64,000 nucleotides of DNA. Source: Hortaea werneckii (Eukaryota > Ascomycota > Dothideomycetes > Mycosphaerellales > Teratosphaeriaceae). Made by a program: the position numbers and the translations under genes. The notes under the pieces were generated by a model that saw only the letters and a program-made list of their open reading frames with translations, was not told the origin of the DNA and made no database searches. The stretch covers positions 1 to 64,000 of the forward strand of contig JBAOKB010000159.1 in NCBI GenBank assembly GCA_037044905.1, in the 5' to 3' direction. Positions 20,768 to 32,388 of the stretch are shown piece after piece. The first letter of the stretch is position 1. Each line of letters starts with the position of its first letter.

Positions 20768-22256
20768 TCAAATGCCCTCCTGACGACTGAAGGACTGGGC
20801 TCCTCCTGCGCTCTCCCTCCCATCCCCTCTCTCAATATCATCAGTGTTATCCGCGCCAGCAGTCATAAGCAGGTCCTCAACAATCTTCCTGCTGGCTTCT
20901 CTGGCCGGTGTCTGGACCAGCCTGCTCTGGGGGACATGGAATTGCATAGTCTTTGGGCGGGGACATGCCTCCGAAGGCATCCTCCTCGTCGCTGCTTCCC
21001 TCTTCGGAAAAGATGTGTGAAGCACGGCTGCGTTGGGTGGCGCTGGTGAAGGCCTTGTCGTCCGGACTGAAAAGTTGTTTGCCAGTGGAAGTAGTCGGTG
21101 CCTTGAAACCAGAGTGGGGTCGGCCTGGCGTAAGGACCGACAGACCGGGAGTCCTCGGACCTGAGGGCTTCTGCGGAGAAAACAAATCGGAGCGCAGTTG
21201 AGGTGCTGCGACCGCAGGACTGGAGTCTGGCGAATCATCCCAGAGTCTGGTCGTCCTGGTTGCCGTTTGTGGAGTTGTTTTGTTGCCCTGGCTAGCTTGC
21301 TGTTGGCGCTGTCTGCGTTGCGTGTGAGGTGTGGCTTGAATGCGGTAGTTCTTGTCTAGAACACCTCTGTGCATGAGTGGGTCATGGTTAGAAGGCTGCT
21401 GACGGTTGGCGCTTCGTTGAGCGGTACTGGGTGGCGGCTTGACAGCTGAGTCCGGCTCAAAGGGCGAAGACTGCAAGTCTGCGGCCGTCGCTCGCTGGGT
21501 GGCGGACTTTGGGGTGCTAGGACCATGTTGAGAGGAAGTCGACATGCCCATAGGATTGCGTCCGGTGTATTTCCGAGGGCTAGGAGAGCGGAAAGAAGCA
21601 GCGGAGGACTTGAAGCCCGCCCGAGCTCTGGTATTGCCACCGGCCGCCGCATCACGCTGCTTCGAAGCGGATGCGGACAGCTTTGGCGTACTCTGCACCC
21701 CTGTGACCTGGGTCGGGCTTTCCACCGAAAACGACTGATCTCCACCGTCTTCTTCATCGCCGTAGCCGGATTGATCCAGGTCCACTCCCGAAGCGGTCTG
21801 ATCATCTTCTTCTGCACCACCTTCCTGGCCTCGCCGTTCTGGGTCTCCAATGCCGTCGACGTCGTGTCGGTCTGGTGAGTCACGTCAACGTCGCCTTCCC
21901 TGCCTTCCTCGTCGGCGATTGCCGCTTCTTCGTAGCCGGAGAGCGAGACGTTGGCGGAAGCCTCAAAGAATTGTTTCCAGAACTGCGGACCGCGACCTTG
22001 ATTAGCTTGTCTCCGCTCTAATCACAAGACAGCATATGGTTTGACTCACCTTGCTCCCTTCCCACACCTCGCCACTGTGCTGGGCGTACTGCTCAACAAT
22101 GGGAAGAATGCTGCCTGTGACGATGCGGTGGGCCTTGCTGAAGTTGCTGTCGATCTCCTGCAGCGTGAGGGTGATCTGCTGCTCGAGTCGTTCCAATTCT
22201 TCGGTCAGACTGAGGCCGCCGCGGGCACCTGGTCCTGCCATGGTCGGCCGTGACAT
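20768..22256 (-). CDS. ask1: DASH complex subunit Ask1, one frame break
   Basis: Kinetochore microtubule-coupling DASH/Dam1 component. Exon 1 starts MSRPTMAGPG at 22256 and encodes the conserved ELERLEQQITLTLQEID and HRIVTGSILPIVEQY; the intron 22049-21983 has a GTGAGT donor and CCGCAG acceptor. Exon 2 opens FWKQFFEASANVSLSGYEE. A further 59-nt GTGACT..CCAG intron near 21885 would join it to EGGAEEDDQTASGVD. The long middle is low-complexity with many SP/TP sites. At 20952-20954 an extra A (TTT on +) breaks the frame: MSPPK continues as TMQFHVPQSRLVQTPAREAS in the other frame to the stop at 20768. An MCB box lies 140 bp upstream. Confidence 0.87.
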
Positions 22257-22882
22257 GTTTGATGGTGATGAGCGCGGAGCTGCAGTGTGGAACGCCTGTC
22301 TTTGGTAGGAGCGAGTGCGTATTGTGGGGGTGCTGTATGGTAAGGCAGGTACTGTATATTTCCTACCTCCGTAGGTATGGAAGCTGTAGCGGGAGACGCG
22401 TGAACGGGATGCCGACGCGCCTTCCTGCGCATGTGCTGTCCCTCTTTTCCGGCTTCCGCTCTCGCCGGTCAAGCCGGTTTCTGAAACGCGGGCGGGGCAA
22501 GCTCGTTAGCTTCTCGGCCACTTCCGCGTGGCTCGCAGCCCCCCAACCCCGCAATCCATCCCATGGATGCATCTGGAGGTACGACAGCACGAGAAGCTGC
22601 TTCTAGTAATACTATGTAGTCGGCCTCGTGCCTCTTTCATCCGGATGGCCGAGCTATGCCTTCGATGCTCCCGAGGCGTGCTGTTCGGCCTCGCAAGGAC
22701 CCGTAACGCGGCCACGCTGCATCCGTACACGGAGCGACAGAAGATGCAGCGGCACAGCTTCCATTGTCGTGCGCATGGGCTCAGGTAGGTGTTGAACCTC
22801 TCCCCTCTCCGCCTCCAGCTGGACTTTCTCCTCCCTTCCTCACCGGCAGCTCGATCGCCACCGGGATACATGGTACTCTGCT
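22257..22882. other. Divergent promoter region of ask1 and an SDR gene
   Basis: 626 bp between two divergent starts, with an ACGCGT at 22396-22401. No gene recognised inside. Confidence 0.55.
22396..22401. promoter_or_regulatory. ACGCGT (MCB-type) box upstream of ask1
   Basis: The core site of the MBF G1/S factor in yeasts, 140 bp before the Ask1 ATG. The hexamer also occurs elsewhere in the window by chance, so this is suggestive only. Confidence 0.4.
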
Positions 22883-23866
22883 ATGGCTACCTCCAACCGC
22901 ACCTTGCGCCTTCTACCGTCTGCTAGACCTTGCCTCTCCCACTTACCTCGCAGAGCAGCCTTCTCCACCTCGCAAAGCCGAAGAGCCATCTCCACTCCCT
23001 CTCCGGAAACTTCAAAGCGTACTGCCATTGTCACGGGCTCCTCTCGCGGCATCGGTAAAGCCATCGCACTCCGCTTAGCGAGGGACGGATATGATGTCTG
23101 CATCAACGACATCCTTGCCAACTCCTCCGGCTGTGATGCCGTTGCCGAAGAGGTCGAAAGCCTTGGTCGGAAAGCCTGTGTCGCTCTAGCCGACATTAGC
23201 AAATACAACGAGGTGGAAGGAATGATTCAAACGTCGGTCAAGAAGCTAGGCGAGCTGAACACCATGATAGCCAATGCTGGAATAGCTCAGGTCAAGCCGT
23301 TGCTTGAATTGACGGAGGAAGACTTTGAGAGGATGTTCCGTGTCAATGTATTCGGATGTCAAAACACGTACAAAGCCGCAGCGAAGCAGCTGATTGCGCA
23401 AGGAAACTGCAAGCCAGATAATCCAGGTCCGTCTGCTACGCGCGGAAGATAGCATACTGACGAATTAGTCCTAATTAAATGAATAGGTAAACTCATCGGC
23501 GCAGCTTCTATTGTAGCATTCAAGCCTTTCCCGTTGCTCTCCCACTACTCCGCATCCAAATGGGCGGTCCGGGGTTTAACACAGGCTTATGCGATGGAGA
23601 TGGCAGAACACAATATCACTGTCAACGCGTATGGGCCAGGCATTGTTGGAACAGCGATGTGGGACCAGATCGACGAAGGACTCGGCAAGAAGACCGGGGC
23701 GAAGAAAGGGGACACGATCAAGAAGTACAGCGGGGAGCTTATCGCACTGGGTCGAGTGAGCGTTCCGGAAGACGTGGCGAAGTTGGTGAGTTTTCTTGCC
23801 AGTAGAGATTCCGATTATGTTACAGGACAGACGCAGTTGGTGGACGGGGGGATTATTATGACGTAG
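22883..23866 (+). CDS. Short-chain dehydrogenase, diacetyl/acetoin reductase-like, mitochondrial-type presequence
   Basis: Two exons, 22883-23426 and 23487-23866, with a 60-nt intron whose donor is the weak GTCCGT. The first ~38 residues are Arg/Ser-rich without acidic residues (RTLRLLPSARP, RRAAFSTSQSRR), like a mitochondrial targeting peptide. The classical SDR core follows: TGSSRGIGKA cofactor loop, NAGIA, catalytic YSASK and the PGIVGTAMWDQ loop, ending VDGGIIMT. The sequence is closest in feel to butanediol/diacetyl dehydrogenases; the substrate is not certain. Confidence 0.88.
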
Positions 23867-24366
23867 CTGTCGAGGGAGATTGGAGCGTGGATGAAGATGC
23901 GCTTGTGTGACGACGTGTATGGGATTGCACTGGAATTTATCAAATGTCTCGAGATTATGACCAGTGAACGCCATGTGGCATTCGAGTGAATATGCACATG
24001 CCCTGGTAAAAGATGTTTCGTGCCTGGCAGGCGGCCGAAGCTTTACCACGCTAGCAGGGCTTGGCGGCAGGGCGCTAGTCGGGCAACTCCCAAAAGCTTC
24101 GTAAAGTTTCATCACTGCCCTTTTGCCTACGACCGAGATGCAGACCAAAAGATCTCCCCTTCACCTGCCCGCGCGCAATTCACTTATCCTCCACATGGGG
24201 TCGCTCCCGTCGAGCACCTCATCCGAAGCATTCTTTCATTCACTCCTTGATTAGGACTCCGGTCCACTAATCCTACCGACCGGCCCTATCACCTTATCGT
24301 CCTCACCACCACCACCGCCTTCTTCACAACCACAGCGAAGACTCGACGCGGAAGACCGAATTCAAA
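23867..24366. other. Intergenic
   Basis: 500 bp holding the SDR 3' end and the presumed promoter and leader of the PRPP synthetase, with CACC/ACCACC-rich sequence just before the start. Confidence 0.5.
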
Positions 24367-26233
24367 ATGAGGGGCGCCTGTGTCTTCTCCGGGTCCTCAC
24401 ACCCAGGTCTTGTGGAATCGATATGCGACCGGCTTGGAACCCACCCGGCCAAGGCGGAGCTCAAAAAGTTCGCCAATGGCGAGACGAGTGTCGAGATTAG
24501 TACGTTACCTACTAAAGCCTCCTGCGGCTCAATGCGTATCGAAGTGAACTCGACTGACCAGCAGCGAAGAGGAGTCGGTGCGTGAAAAGGACATCTTCAT
24601 TGTCCAGAGCGGCAGCAGCCAGATCAACGACAATGTCATGGAGCTGCTCATCATGATCTCTGCCTGCAAGAGCGGCTCGGCTAAGTCCGTCACTGGTCAG
24701 CCCATGATACCTCCTGCGAACAACCCGAGGCTGGCAAGCTGATTATTTCGCAGCCGTCATGCCCTACTTTCCCTATTCGCGCCAGTCCAAGCGCAAGACG
24801 CACCGAGGTGCCATCACCGCCCGCATGCTGGCTAATCTCCTCAATGTCGCTGGCGTCAACCACGTCATCACCATCGACCTACACGCCAGCCAGATGCAGG
24901 GCTTCTTCAAATGCCCAGTTGACAATTTGCTGGCGGAGCCGCTGCTTGCAAAATGGCTGCGAGTCAACATTCCGGAATGGTGGGAGGCAGTCGTCGTCAG
25001 CAAAAACCCCGGAGGCACGAAGCGAGTCACCTCCCTGGCAGATGCATTGAAGCTGAGCTTCGGCATCGTGACGACGGACAGACGAAGGCCACATCAGCAG
25101 GCCAGTCAGAATGCGAGCATGTACAACAGTGCCGTGTTTGAAAGCATGGGCCCGGATGGCTCGCATGACAGGTCCGGGCTGGAGAAGGAGATGGAGGACG
25201 CCGAGAGTGTCAAAGCTGCGTCCGAAAACAGACACAATGCAACCATCGAGCAGGACTTTGCGCGCCAGAATGCCACACCTCGGCCCCATGCAGACCTGAC
25301 AGAGAACAGGCCGCGCAGGCCGAGTGGAGCTCGAGCTGCCACTGCTGCTGGCATCGCGCCTACTATCCGCACCCGCCTCGGAAATGGCAACAACGAGACG
25401 CCATCCAGCCCCCTAGCACGGTCTACTAGACTTGACTCGGTCGGCACTGAGGATGCTGTCGTCCCTGACAACTCCGAGGAGCTCGGCTTGCACAGATTTC
25501 AAACCGCGCCTGGCATTGAGCACCTCCTGTAGATGAGGATGGTTACGAGGAGCCAGGTGGTGATGATGAAAGCGATGAACGCGTACGCGATGTCATCACC
25601 GGGCGACTCATTCATGGGCACATTGTAGATGATGAGATCCCATCACCCAACATGTCGGCTCGATCTGGATCGAACGAATATGGTGACAACCGCGGCAAGC
25701 GTGGATCAGGCTCCAGCGAGGATGAGCCTCTGCCGGAAGCCATGGCACAAAGCTTCATGTCCACTGCTTCCACACGCTCACGCCTGAACCAGCCTCAGCA
25801 CGCCCTTGGCGGTACTGGAGATGCTGCAGCTTCAGATGAGGAAGAGGAGGAAGCTCTCAAGGATCCCGACGTCGAAAGCACAGTGACTCTCGTCGGCAAT
25901 GTCCGCGACAAGCCGGTCTTGATCGTGGATGATATGATCGACAAAGCTGGCTCCTGGATCGCTGCTGCCGAAACAGTTGTGAAGCGAGGTGGTGCAACCA
26001 AGGTCTACTGCCTGGCTACCCATGGACTCTTCGGCGGAGACAGCCTGCGCGAGCTCGAAGAGTGCGACCAGATCGAAGCCATCGTAGTCACTGACGCCTT
26101 CCCAATCCCGGCGGAGAAACGCCGCGAGTCCAAGAAGCTCGTGGTCCTCGATGTCTCTGGACTGCTATCCGAGGCCATCCGCCGCAATCAACATGGCGAG
26201 AGCATCAGCCAGCTCTACACGCATTTTGACTGA
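24367..26233 (+). CDS. Ribose-phosphate pyrophosphokinase, long insertion form (Prs1/Prs5-like), one frame break
   Basis: Makes PRPP from ribose 5-phosphate and ATP for nucleotide, His and Trp synthesis. Exons are 24367-24499, 24570-24695 and 24754-26233; the first junction gives SVEIKESVREKDIFIVQSG, which fits the family well. The catalytic half has MPYFPYSRQSKRKTHRGA and TIDLHASQMQGFF. A Ser/Arg/acidic insertion of roughly 250 residues follows, as in yeast Prs5-type regulatory subunits. The PRPP loop then appears as PVLIVDDMIDKAGSW and the end is QLYTHFD. At 25523-25524 one C appears missing: adding it turns IEHLL-stop into IEHPPVDEDGYEE. I regard the gene as functional. Confidence 0.9.
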
Positions 26234-27255
26234 GATGAAATTCCCCTTCCCAAGCGAAGCATCGGATATCGGCGTTCCTACAACGGCAGGCAACAATGCC
26301 TGCCTCGGCGGCTTTGATGGCTTTTCTTTTCTTCAGCAAAACATACCCTCGAGAAGCCACTTTGCAAAATGGTGGCATGATAGAGCCGGGTGGCACTGGG
26401 CACGAGCCCCTGATCAAGTGCCTCTATTCATACGACTGTACAATGACTGATCCCTCACCCAAAGTTTCCAAGGCCCTTGAGCAAGGCCACGGTATGTATC
26501 TTTCCTCTTATCCTCTTCCCACCCCTTCCTCCTTCCTCTCCTCCCATTTTCCTTTCCAATCTACAAATACATCCAGCGTCGCAGGTCTTCAAGGACTTTG
26601 CCCGAGCTTTTTGCCCCCCTCTTGTGAAATATATGACCTTTCTCGGGAAACTATGTTTTGCACGATATGGGACTGTCTCGGAACGGAGCGTTGGGAGAGC
26701 AAAGTTCACCGCCGGGGATAGAAGGCACGCCTTGATCGCTCTTCAGTGAGCCAGATGAGAGGCGGAGCAAGAGAACATCCGGACATCTCCTCAACCTATA
26801 TCTTCTTTTTTATTATTTCTTTTCTTTCGTTTCCTTTTTTTTTTTTTTTGGTCATTTCTTGTCTTGGTTTTGTGGCTGAAGAAGGTCTTGTGATGTTGCA
26901 TGTGGAGCTTTGCACAAGATGGCTTCTCAAGTGCTCTTCGGTCTCCGCCTAACATGTGTGTAATTCTGGAGCCCTGTGTCAGATTCATGAGTGGTTTGGC
27001 AGGGTAGTGCGACGTTGTAGTCTACAGTCTCGGGAGCACACGTGCTTTGGGGGTGTCTAGACAGCCAGACTGAGCCAGTGGATATGGTACTAGCAAACGT
27101 CTTCCATAGGCTTACCCCTTTGGCCTCAAAAGTCAGGTCGAGGATGGTGGTATCGGCAGTTGACACTGTTCTGAAGATCATGCCATTTAGGTCGTTATAC
27201 TTTCCCTTGTCTCGCGTGCTCTAGCATTACATCATCTATTATAACGGAGGAAATC
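26234..27255. other. Intergenic, convergent
   Basis: About 1 kb between convergent genes. A T-rich stretch includes a 15-T run at 26835-26849. No supported coding sequence. Confidence 0.5.
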
Positions 27256-28404
27256 TCACTCAAAAACAACCCTATGCGCCTGCACAGTCATGGACCCAAC
27301 ATTAACCGTAACAACCAAACTCCTCCCCGTCTCATCAAAATACGGATTCGCCACCGCACAGTAAACGAACTGCCCGGGCGTCCGATTGTGCGTCCTATAC
27401 AACGTCGTCGCCTGACTCCACGGACCCTCCGGCCTATCCGCCGTCCGCGCCACTATCGCATGGTCACCCCGGTCGTTGTCCGCAAAGGGCGTGGTGTACA
27501 CCCAGATGATCTTCTGATAATACGGGTTCCAGACCATCTGGCCTTGGGCGACGGCCCAGGCGGCGCCATCGAGGGGGTTCCATTGGATGGCGTCTTCTTC
27601 TCCAGGGAAATACATTCGGGTCTTCTCCCATGTGTTCGTGGACGCGTGCCAGTATTCCCAGTTCTGGAGGTCGGTCCAGCCGAGGATCGGGGCGCGGGCG
27701 AGGAAGACGTGCATACGACGATCGTCCTTTGCTGTGCCGTCGCCGCCGTGGCCGTAGCCGTAGATGTAATTGCCGTCGGTGTAGGCGCCGATGTCGCCGT
27801 AATTGGGCTCGCCGGCGAGGGTGTCCCACCAGTATTCCGCGAGGCGCTCGGTCGTGACGTTCTTATCTGGGGAGAGACGGACGTGGGCGACGCCTGCGCC
27901 GATGATGGTGTTGTTGCCGTCTGGACGATGGTTCTTGAGGAAGAACATCATCCCGTTGCCGTGGCCGGTGGGAACGACGTTGGTCCCGCCAAAGGCGTCT
28001 TCGGTATTTTTCTCATTCCACTCGGCGTGCGGTGCAATCATGTCTGTAGGGTGATTTTCATCTTCGGTCCGTTGAGTGTTCCTTACGAAGAGAGGGTCGT
28101 CGTTACCGATCGACGAGCTATCCGAAGTCATGTAGAATTCGCTTTCCTTTTCCGATGCAGTGTCGCCGTATGTAAAGATCATGGTGTCTTGGAGTTTGCC
28201 AACGAAGCCAAGATCACGGCCAACTGGGAGGTCGGACTGGACATCTCCTAGAAGCTCTGCTTTTGCGACTTTGATAGGGCAATGGTAAGTAGAATCGTGG
28301 TCCTGCGCTGAAGATATGTGCTCTCTGATGTAAGTGAATGGCGCTGCATGAGTCGCAGGGCCAGCAGCCAGTGCCAGCCAACAGAATGAAAGCATGCGAG
28401 GCAT
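27256..28404 (-). CDS. Secreted DUF4185-like protein
   Basis: Single exon of 382 residues from ATG 28404 (MPRMLSFCWLALAAGPATHA), which gives a signal peptide; the frame extends upstream without an ATG. The body contains repeated Asp/Gly/Trp-rich segments (LGFVGKLQDTMIFTYGDT, PTGHGNGMMFFLKNH, YIYGYGHGG, FLARAPILGWTDLQNWEYW, VWNPYYQKIIWVYTTP) typical of DUF4185, a predicted beta-propeller related in shape to GH43/GH32 glycosidases. The catalytic residues and substrate are not established. It shares a 1.2-kb divergent promoter with mcm3. Confidence 0.78.
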   Translation of the reverse strand: MPRMLSFCWLALAAGPATHAAPFTYIREHISSAQDHDSTYHCPIKVAKAELLGDVQSDLPVGRDLGFVGKLQDTMIFTYGDTASEKESEFYMTSDSSSIGNDDPLFVRNTQRTEDENHPTDMIAPHAEWNEKNTEDAFGGTNVVPTGHGNGMMFFLKNHRPDGNNTIIGAGVAHVRLSPDKNVTTERLAEYWWDTLAGEPNYGDIGAYTDGNYIYGYGHGGDGTAKDDRRMHVFLARAPILGWTDLQNWEYWHASTNTWEKTRMYFPGEEDAIQWNPLDGAAWAVAQGQMVWNPYYQKIIWVYTTPFADNDRGDHAIVARTADRPEGPWSQATTLYRTHNRTPGQFVYCAVANPYFDETGRSLVVTVNVGSMTVQAHRVVFE

Positions 28405-29210
28405 GGGTAGAAAGAATGACGGGAGAGCAAGAAGGCAGTACCAAGAGCAAATGAATAAACAACTCACTCGATATATGCAGGCAACCTACTCTAATACATG
28501 GGTGGCGCAGGTGCCTCGGCCTCTTACTGATACATCTCACTGCCGCTCGTAAGCAATGACAATGAGACCACACTGGTGAAGGCGCATGGAGCACTTGCTT
28601 TTCCCGTTGACGGAGGGCTTCGGATTCTGTAACAGCGGCTGGTGCCATAAGAGGGCGCGTTAAAGTGTTGGAGCAAAGCAAGCCGAAACATGGTGAAACA
28701 AGATGCGCTAGGGAAGTTGGGCGCTAAGATCTGTGCAGATCTTCTGGAAAGTGATTTGTCGCGACCCACAAGGAGAGATCGGAGCAAGGTCTGCGGTATC
28801 ACCGCATCAAGCGGACAGGGCACCGACGGTCTGATTGCAGCTGGGTTGAGGCTCTTCATGGAAGTAATGCTGCCGTTGCTGAGCTTGACGGACAGCTCGC
28901 TCAGCATGCTGCCCGTTGGACGCCATCCAGGCCTCGATACGTGAACAGGCACGAGAGGCCTGATCCATTGTTGCTTAGACGCGTGCATAGGATAGCGAGA
29001 TAGGGTGAGGCCGAATGACCAAACGTGCAATTCCCCTATGGTGCTTCATGGGCGCGTGCGGCGGGAGATGCTGCTCTCGGATCTATGGCTTGAAGGAATG
29101 AGCCGTGTTGAATGCGGGCTCTGTCTGGGACTGCAGCAAGAATGTCATGAGTCATGAATGACCTGGGTGGTTTCAGTCGAACGTCGCCTGGATAAGCCAT
29201 TACAGGAAGA

Positions 29211-29249
29211 GTACTACATGCCAGGGACGACTACCTGGGCATGTAGTAC
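29211..29249. repeat. Inverted repeat, 15-bp arms and 8-bp loop
   Basis: Left arm GTACTACATGCCAGG (29211-29225) pairs with CCTGGGCATGTAGTAC (29234-29249) with one bulged G. It could form a hairpin or bind a dimeric factor. Function unknown. Confidence 0.7.
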
Positions 29250-29380
29250 TATATACTATGTAAGGACGAAGGATCAGATGTGTAAGGTGGACCTCGGCCG
29301 TGGTTGGTCTCGGCTGAGGGAGCGGCCCGTACCTCCACCCTACGAACGAGAAGCCTCAGGCAAAAGGTACTTTACGCGCG

Positions 29381-29386
29381 ACGCGT
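29381..29386. promoter_or_regulatory. ACGCGT (MCB) box upstream of mcm3
   Basis: Sits in GCGCGACGCGTCTC, about 255 bp before the MCM3 start. MCM genes are classic targets of MBF-type G1/S regulation in yeasts, so the position makes sense. Binding is inferred. Confidence 0.5.
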
Positions 29387-29641
29387 CTCAACGGGGCGAC
29401 GACGTGCCTGTTCCGCGTCGCCCTACCCGCCTCCGCTTCCAATTCTGAAGCAGAGACACTAACAACGCTGAGGTTCAGATACTGTAGAAGCGTACCCTAT
29501 TGTGCTTGGGAGAGTCGTCACACCTCACTCGATCTTCACTCCACCAACTTGCCTAGCACCACGCCTGATACCTCAAAAATCAAACAAAACCTCTCCACAA
29601 ACAAGCCCCGTGGGTAATCTCTTCCGGGCCAGTCGCCGACC

Positions 29642-32388
29642 ATGGCGAACGTCCAGCTTCGCGATGAAGCAACCCGGGATCGCGTTCGCGCCGCGCAGGA
29701 GTTTCTGGATCCGAGTGAGTCTCTACCATGCAGCGGCACATGGTCTATGCCCCTCCATTCAGAGCAATCATCTAATGTGCGAGTGACCCAGCCGATGTCC
29801 GAGCACGAAGCTACCGCGCCGATATCCTGCTCATGCTCAACCGTGGTCTGCGACGCCTCATAGTGAGCATAGACGAGATCAGAACGCACAGCCGAGAGCT
29901 GGCCGACGGCCTGCTCAATCAACCATTCGACTATTCCCAAGCCTTCGACCGCGCCCTGAAAGATGTCGTTCGAACCCTCGGAAACCGCCCGGCAGCCGAG
30001 ACTGCAGACGAGACCATGTACTACTGTGCATACATCGGCAGCTTCGGCGAGTATGCTTGCAATCCGCGCACGCTATCTTCGCAGTATCTGAATCACATGG
30101 TGTCTATGGAGGGCATCGTGACCAAGGTCTCACTCGTACGACCGAAGGTAGTCAAGAGTGTGCACTATAATGAGAACAAGAACTCTTTCCACTTCAGGGA
30201 GTACCGTGACCAGACCATGACCGCCAACGGCGCAGCGAGCACAAGTGTATACCCAACGCAAGACGACGAGGGCAACCCGCTCGTCACCGAATACGGTTAC
30301 TGCACGTACAGAGATCACCAGACCATTTCCATCCAGGAGATGCCGGAGCGAGCACCTGCTGGTCAGCTGCCGCGCGGCGTAGATGTGATCATGGACGACG
30401 ATTTGGTCGACAGAGTCAAGCCAGGAGACAGGATACAGCTGGTCGGCATCTACAGGTCACTCGGAAACAGAAACGCTGGCCAGGGGAGCTCGACATTCAA
30501 GACCCTTATCTTGGCGAACAATGTGATCTTGCTTTCGTCAAAGTCCGGAGGTGGTATTGCTCAAGCCGCCATCACAGACACAGACATCAGGAACATCAAC
30601 AAGATCTCGAAACAGAGGAGAGTGTTTGACTTGCTTTCACAGTCCCTTGCGCCGAGTATCTACGGCCATGACTACATCAAGAAAGCCATCCTACTTATGC
30701 TACTGGGCGGCATGGAAAAGAACTTGGACAACGGCACACATTTGCGTGGAGATATCAACATCCTCATGGTCGGTGATCCATCCACTGCAAAGTCCCAGCT
30801 CCTCCGCTTTGTCTTGAACACAGCGCCGCTCGCCATTGCAACCACCGGTCGTGGATCGTCCGGTGTCGGTCTGACCGCAGCGGTCACTTCCGACAAGGAG
30901 ACTGGTGAGCGAAGATTGGAAGCCGGTGCAATGGTGCTCGGTGACAGAGGAGTTGTTTGTATCGATGAATTCGACAAGATGTCTGACGTCGACCGTGTTG
31001 CCATCCACGAAGTCATGGAGCAACAGACCGTCACCATTGCCAAAGCCGGAATTCACACATCTTTGAACGCTCGCTGCTCGGTTGTCGCAGCCGCCAATCC
31101 CATCTACGGCCAATACGATATCCACAAGGACCCGCATCGCAACATTGCACTTCCTGACTCCCTACTTTCGCGTTTTGACTTGCTCTTCGTCGTCACTGAT
31201 GACATTGAAGATGTACGCGACCGTCAAGTGTCCGAGCATGTCCTGCGTATGCATCGCTACCGACAGCCAGGCTGCGAAGAAGGCGCACCCGTCCGAGAGC
31301 AATTAAACCAAACCCTTGGCGTTGGCGTGGAAGAGGAAGGCGATGCCAACAAACCCAGCGAAGTCTACGAGAAATTTGACCAGATGCTACACGCCGGCGT
31401 CACAGTCACAGTCGGCCGTGGCGCATCGCGACGGGTCGAGGTTCTCAGCATTCCGTTCATCAAGAAGTACATCCAATACGCCAAAGCACGTATGCAGCCT
31501 GTCCTGACGAAGGGAGCCGCCGATCACGTTGTAGCGACTTACAGCGCGCTACGTAACGACGAGATGGAAGGCAACCAGCGGAAGACTTCGCCTATGACCG
31601 CACGTACGCTGGAGACTTTGATCCGACTAGCTTCTGCGCATGCGAAAGCACGGCTGTCTCAGCGGGTGGAGGAGAAGGATGCGGAAGTCGCTGAAGGGAT
31701 TCTGCGGTATGCCTTGTTCAAGGAGGTTGTCGATGATGAGCGCCGCCGGAGGAAGAGAGCGCGGAGGAGTCCGGACGCGGACGCTATGTCGACCGATGAA
31801 GAGGACTCCGACTCCGACGACGATGATGGCGGTGATGGGGCCTACAGGCCTGGCGCGAGTAGAAGAGCCACGCCTCGCACACCAGGTCGCCGAGCCAGAG
31901 GAGCCGGAGCGCAACCGGGCGCTGATACTGCGGGCGGTGCAGGCGAGGCCGACGAAGAAGAAGAAGAAGCCGAGGAAGAAGACCTCTACAGTTCCACCCA
32001 AGCCCGCGGCACGCAACGAAGCCAGCAAACAACACAATCGACTCGCGGCGCAGCAACAACCACCCAAGATGACAGCCAAGCGAGCATGGCCTCCTCCCAA
32101 CCCGCCTCGCAACTCCTCCAAGACGAGTCCTCATCGCAAGACCCGCAATCCACACCACCCATCACGGCCGCACGACTCCAAGTCTTCCAAACCGCACTAG
32201 GCCAACTCATCGACGGCCCACTCTTCGCCAACGACGCCGCGGACGTGGAACCCCTTGTAGCAGCTGTGAATGCACGGTTGCGGAGTGGGGAGGCGCGGTA
32301 TGATGACGCGGAAGCGTTGAAGGCGCTCGAGGAGCTGAATGAACGGAATAAGATTATGTTGAGTGGGGGGATCGTTTATAAATTGTAG
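29642..32388 (+). CDS. mcm3: DNA replication licensing factor MCM3
   Basis: Subunit of the MCM2-7 replicative helicase. Exons are 29642-29714 and 29792-32388 (intron 77 nt, GTGAGT donor), giving 889 residues. The N-terminal domain has MYYCAYIGSFGEYACNPR and the MCM3-type VSLVRPKVVKSVHY. The AAA+ module has Walker A GDPSTAKSQ (about 352-360), the Walker B CIDEFDKM, the NARCSVVAAANP sensor segment and the arginine finger SRFDLLF. The C-terminus is Asp/Ser- and Thr/Gln-rich, then closes with a conserved winged-helix-like end. The 2.6-kb exon has no frame break, unlike several neighbours. Confidence 0.97.

Larger units (their letters stand above)
28405..29641. other. Divergent promoter region of the DUF4185 gene and mcm3
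   Basis: 1.24 kb without a gene. It contains an inverted repeat at 29211-29249 and an MCB box at 29381-29386. Confidence 0.5.

Noticed and set aside
20950..20956. Programmed ribosomal frameshift in ask1
   Set aside because: No known slippery site, and the same type of break occurs in many unrelated genes here, so sequence error is simpler.
28214..28681. 155-codon minus-strand open frame overlapping the DUF4185 start
   Set aside because: Shadow frame overlapping the signal-peptide region of the real gene, without homology.
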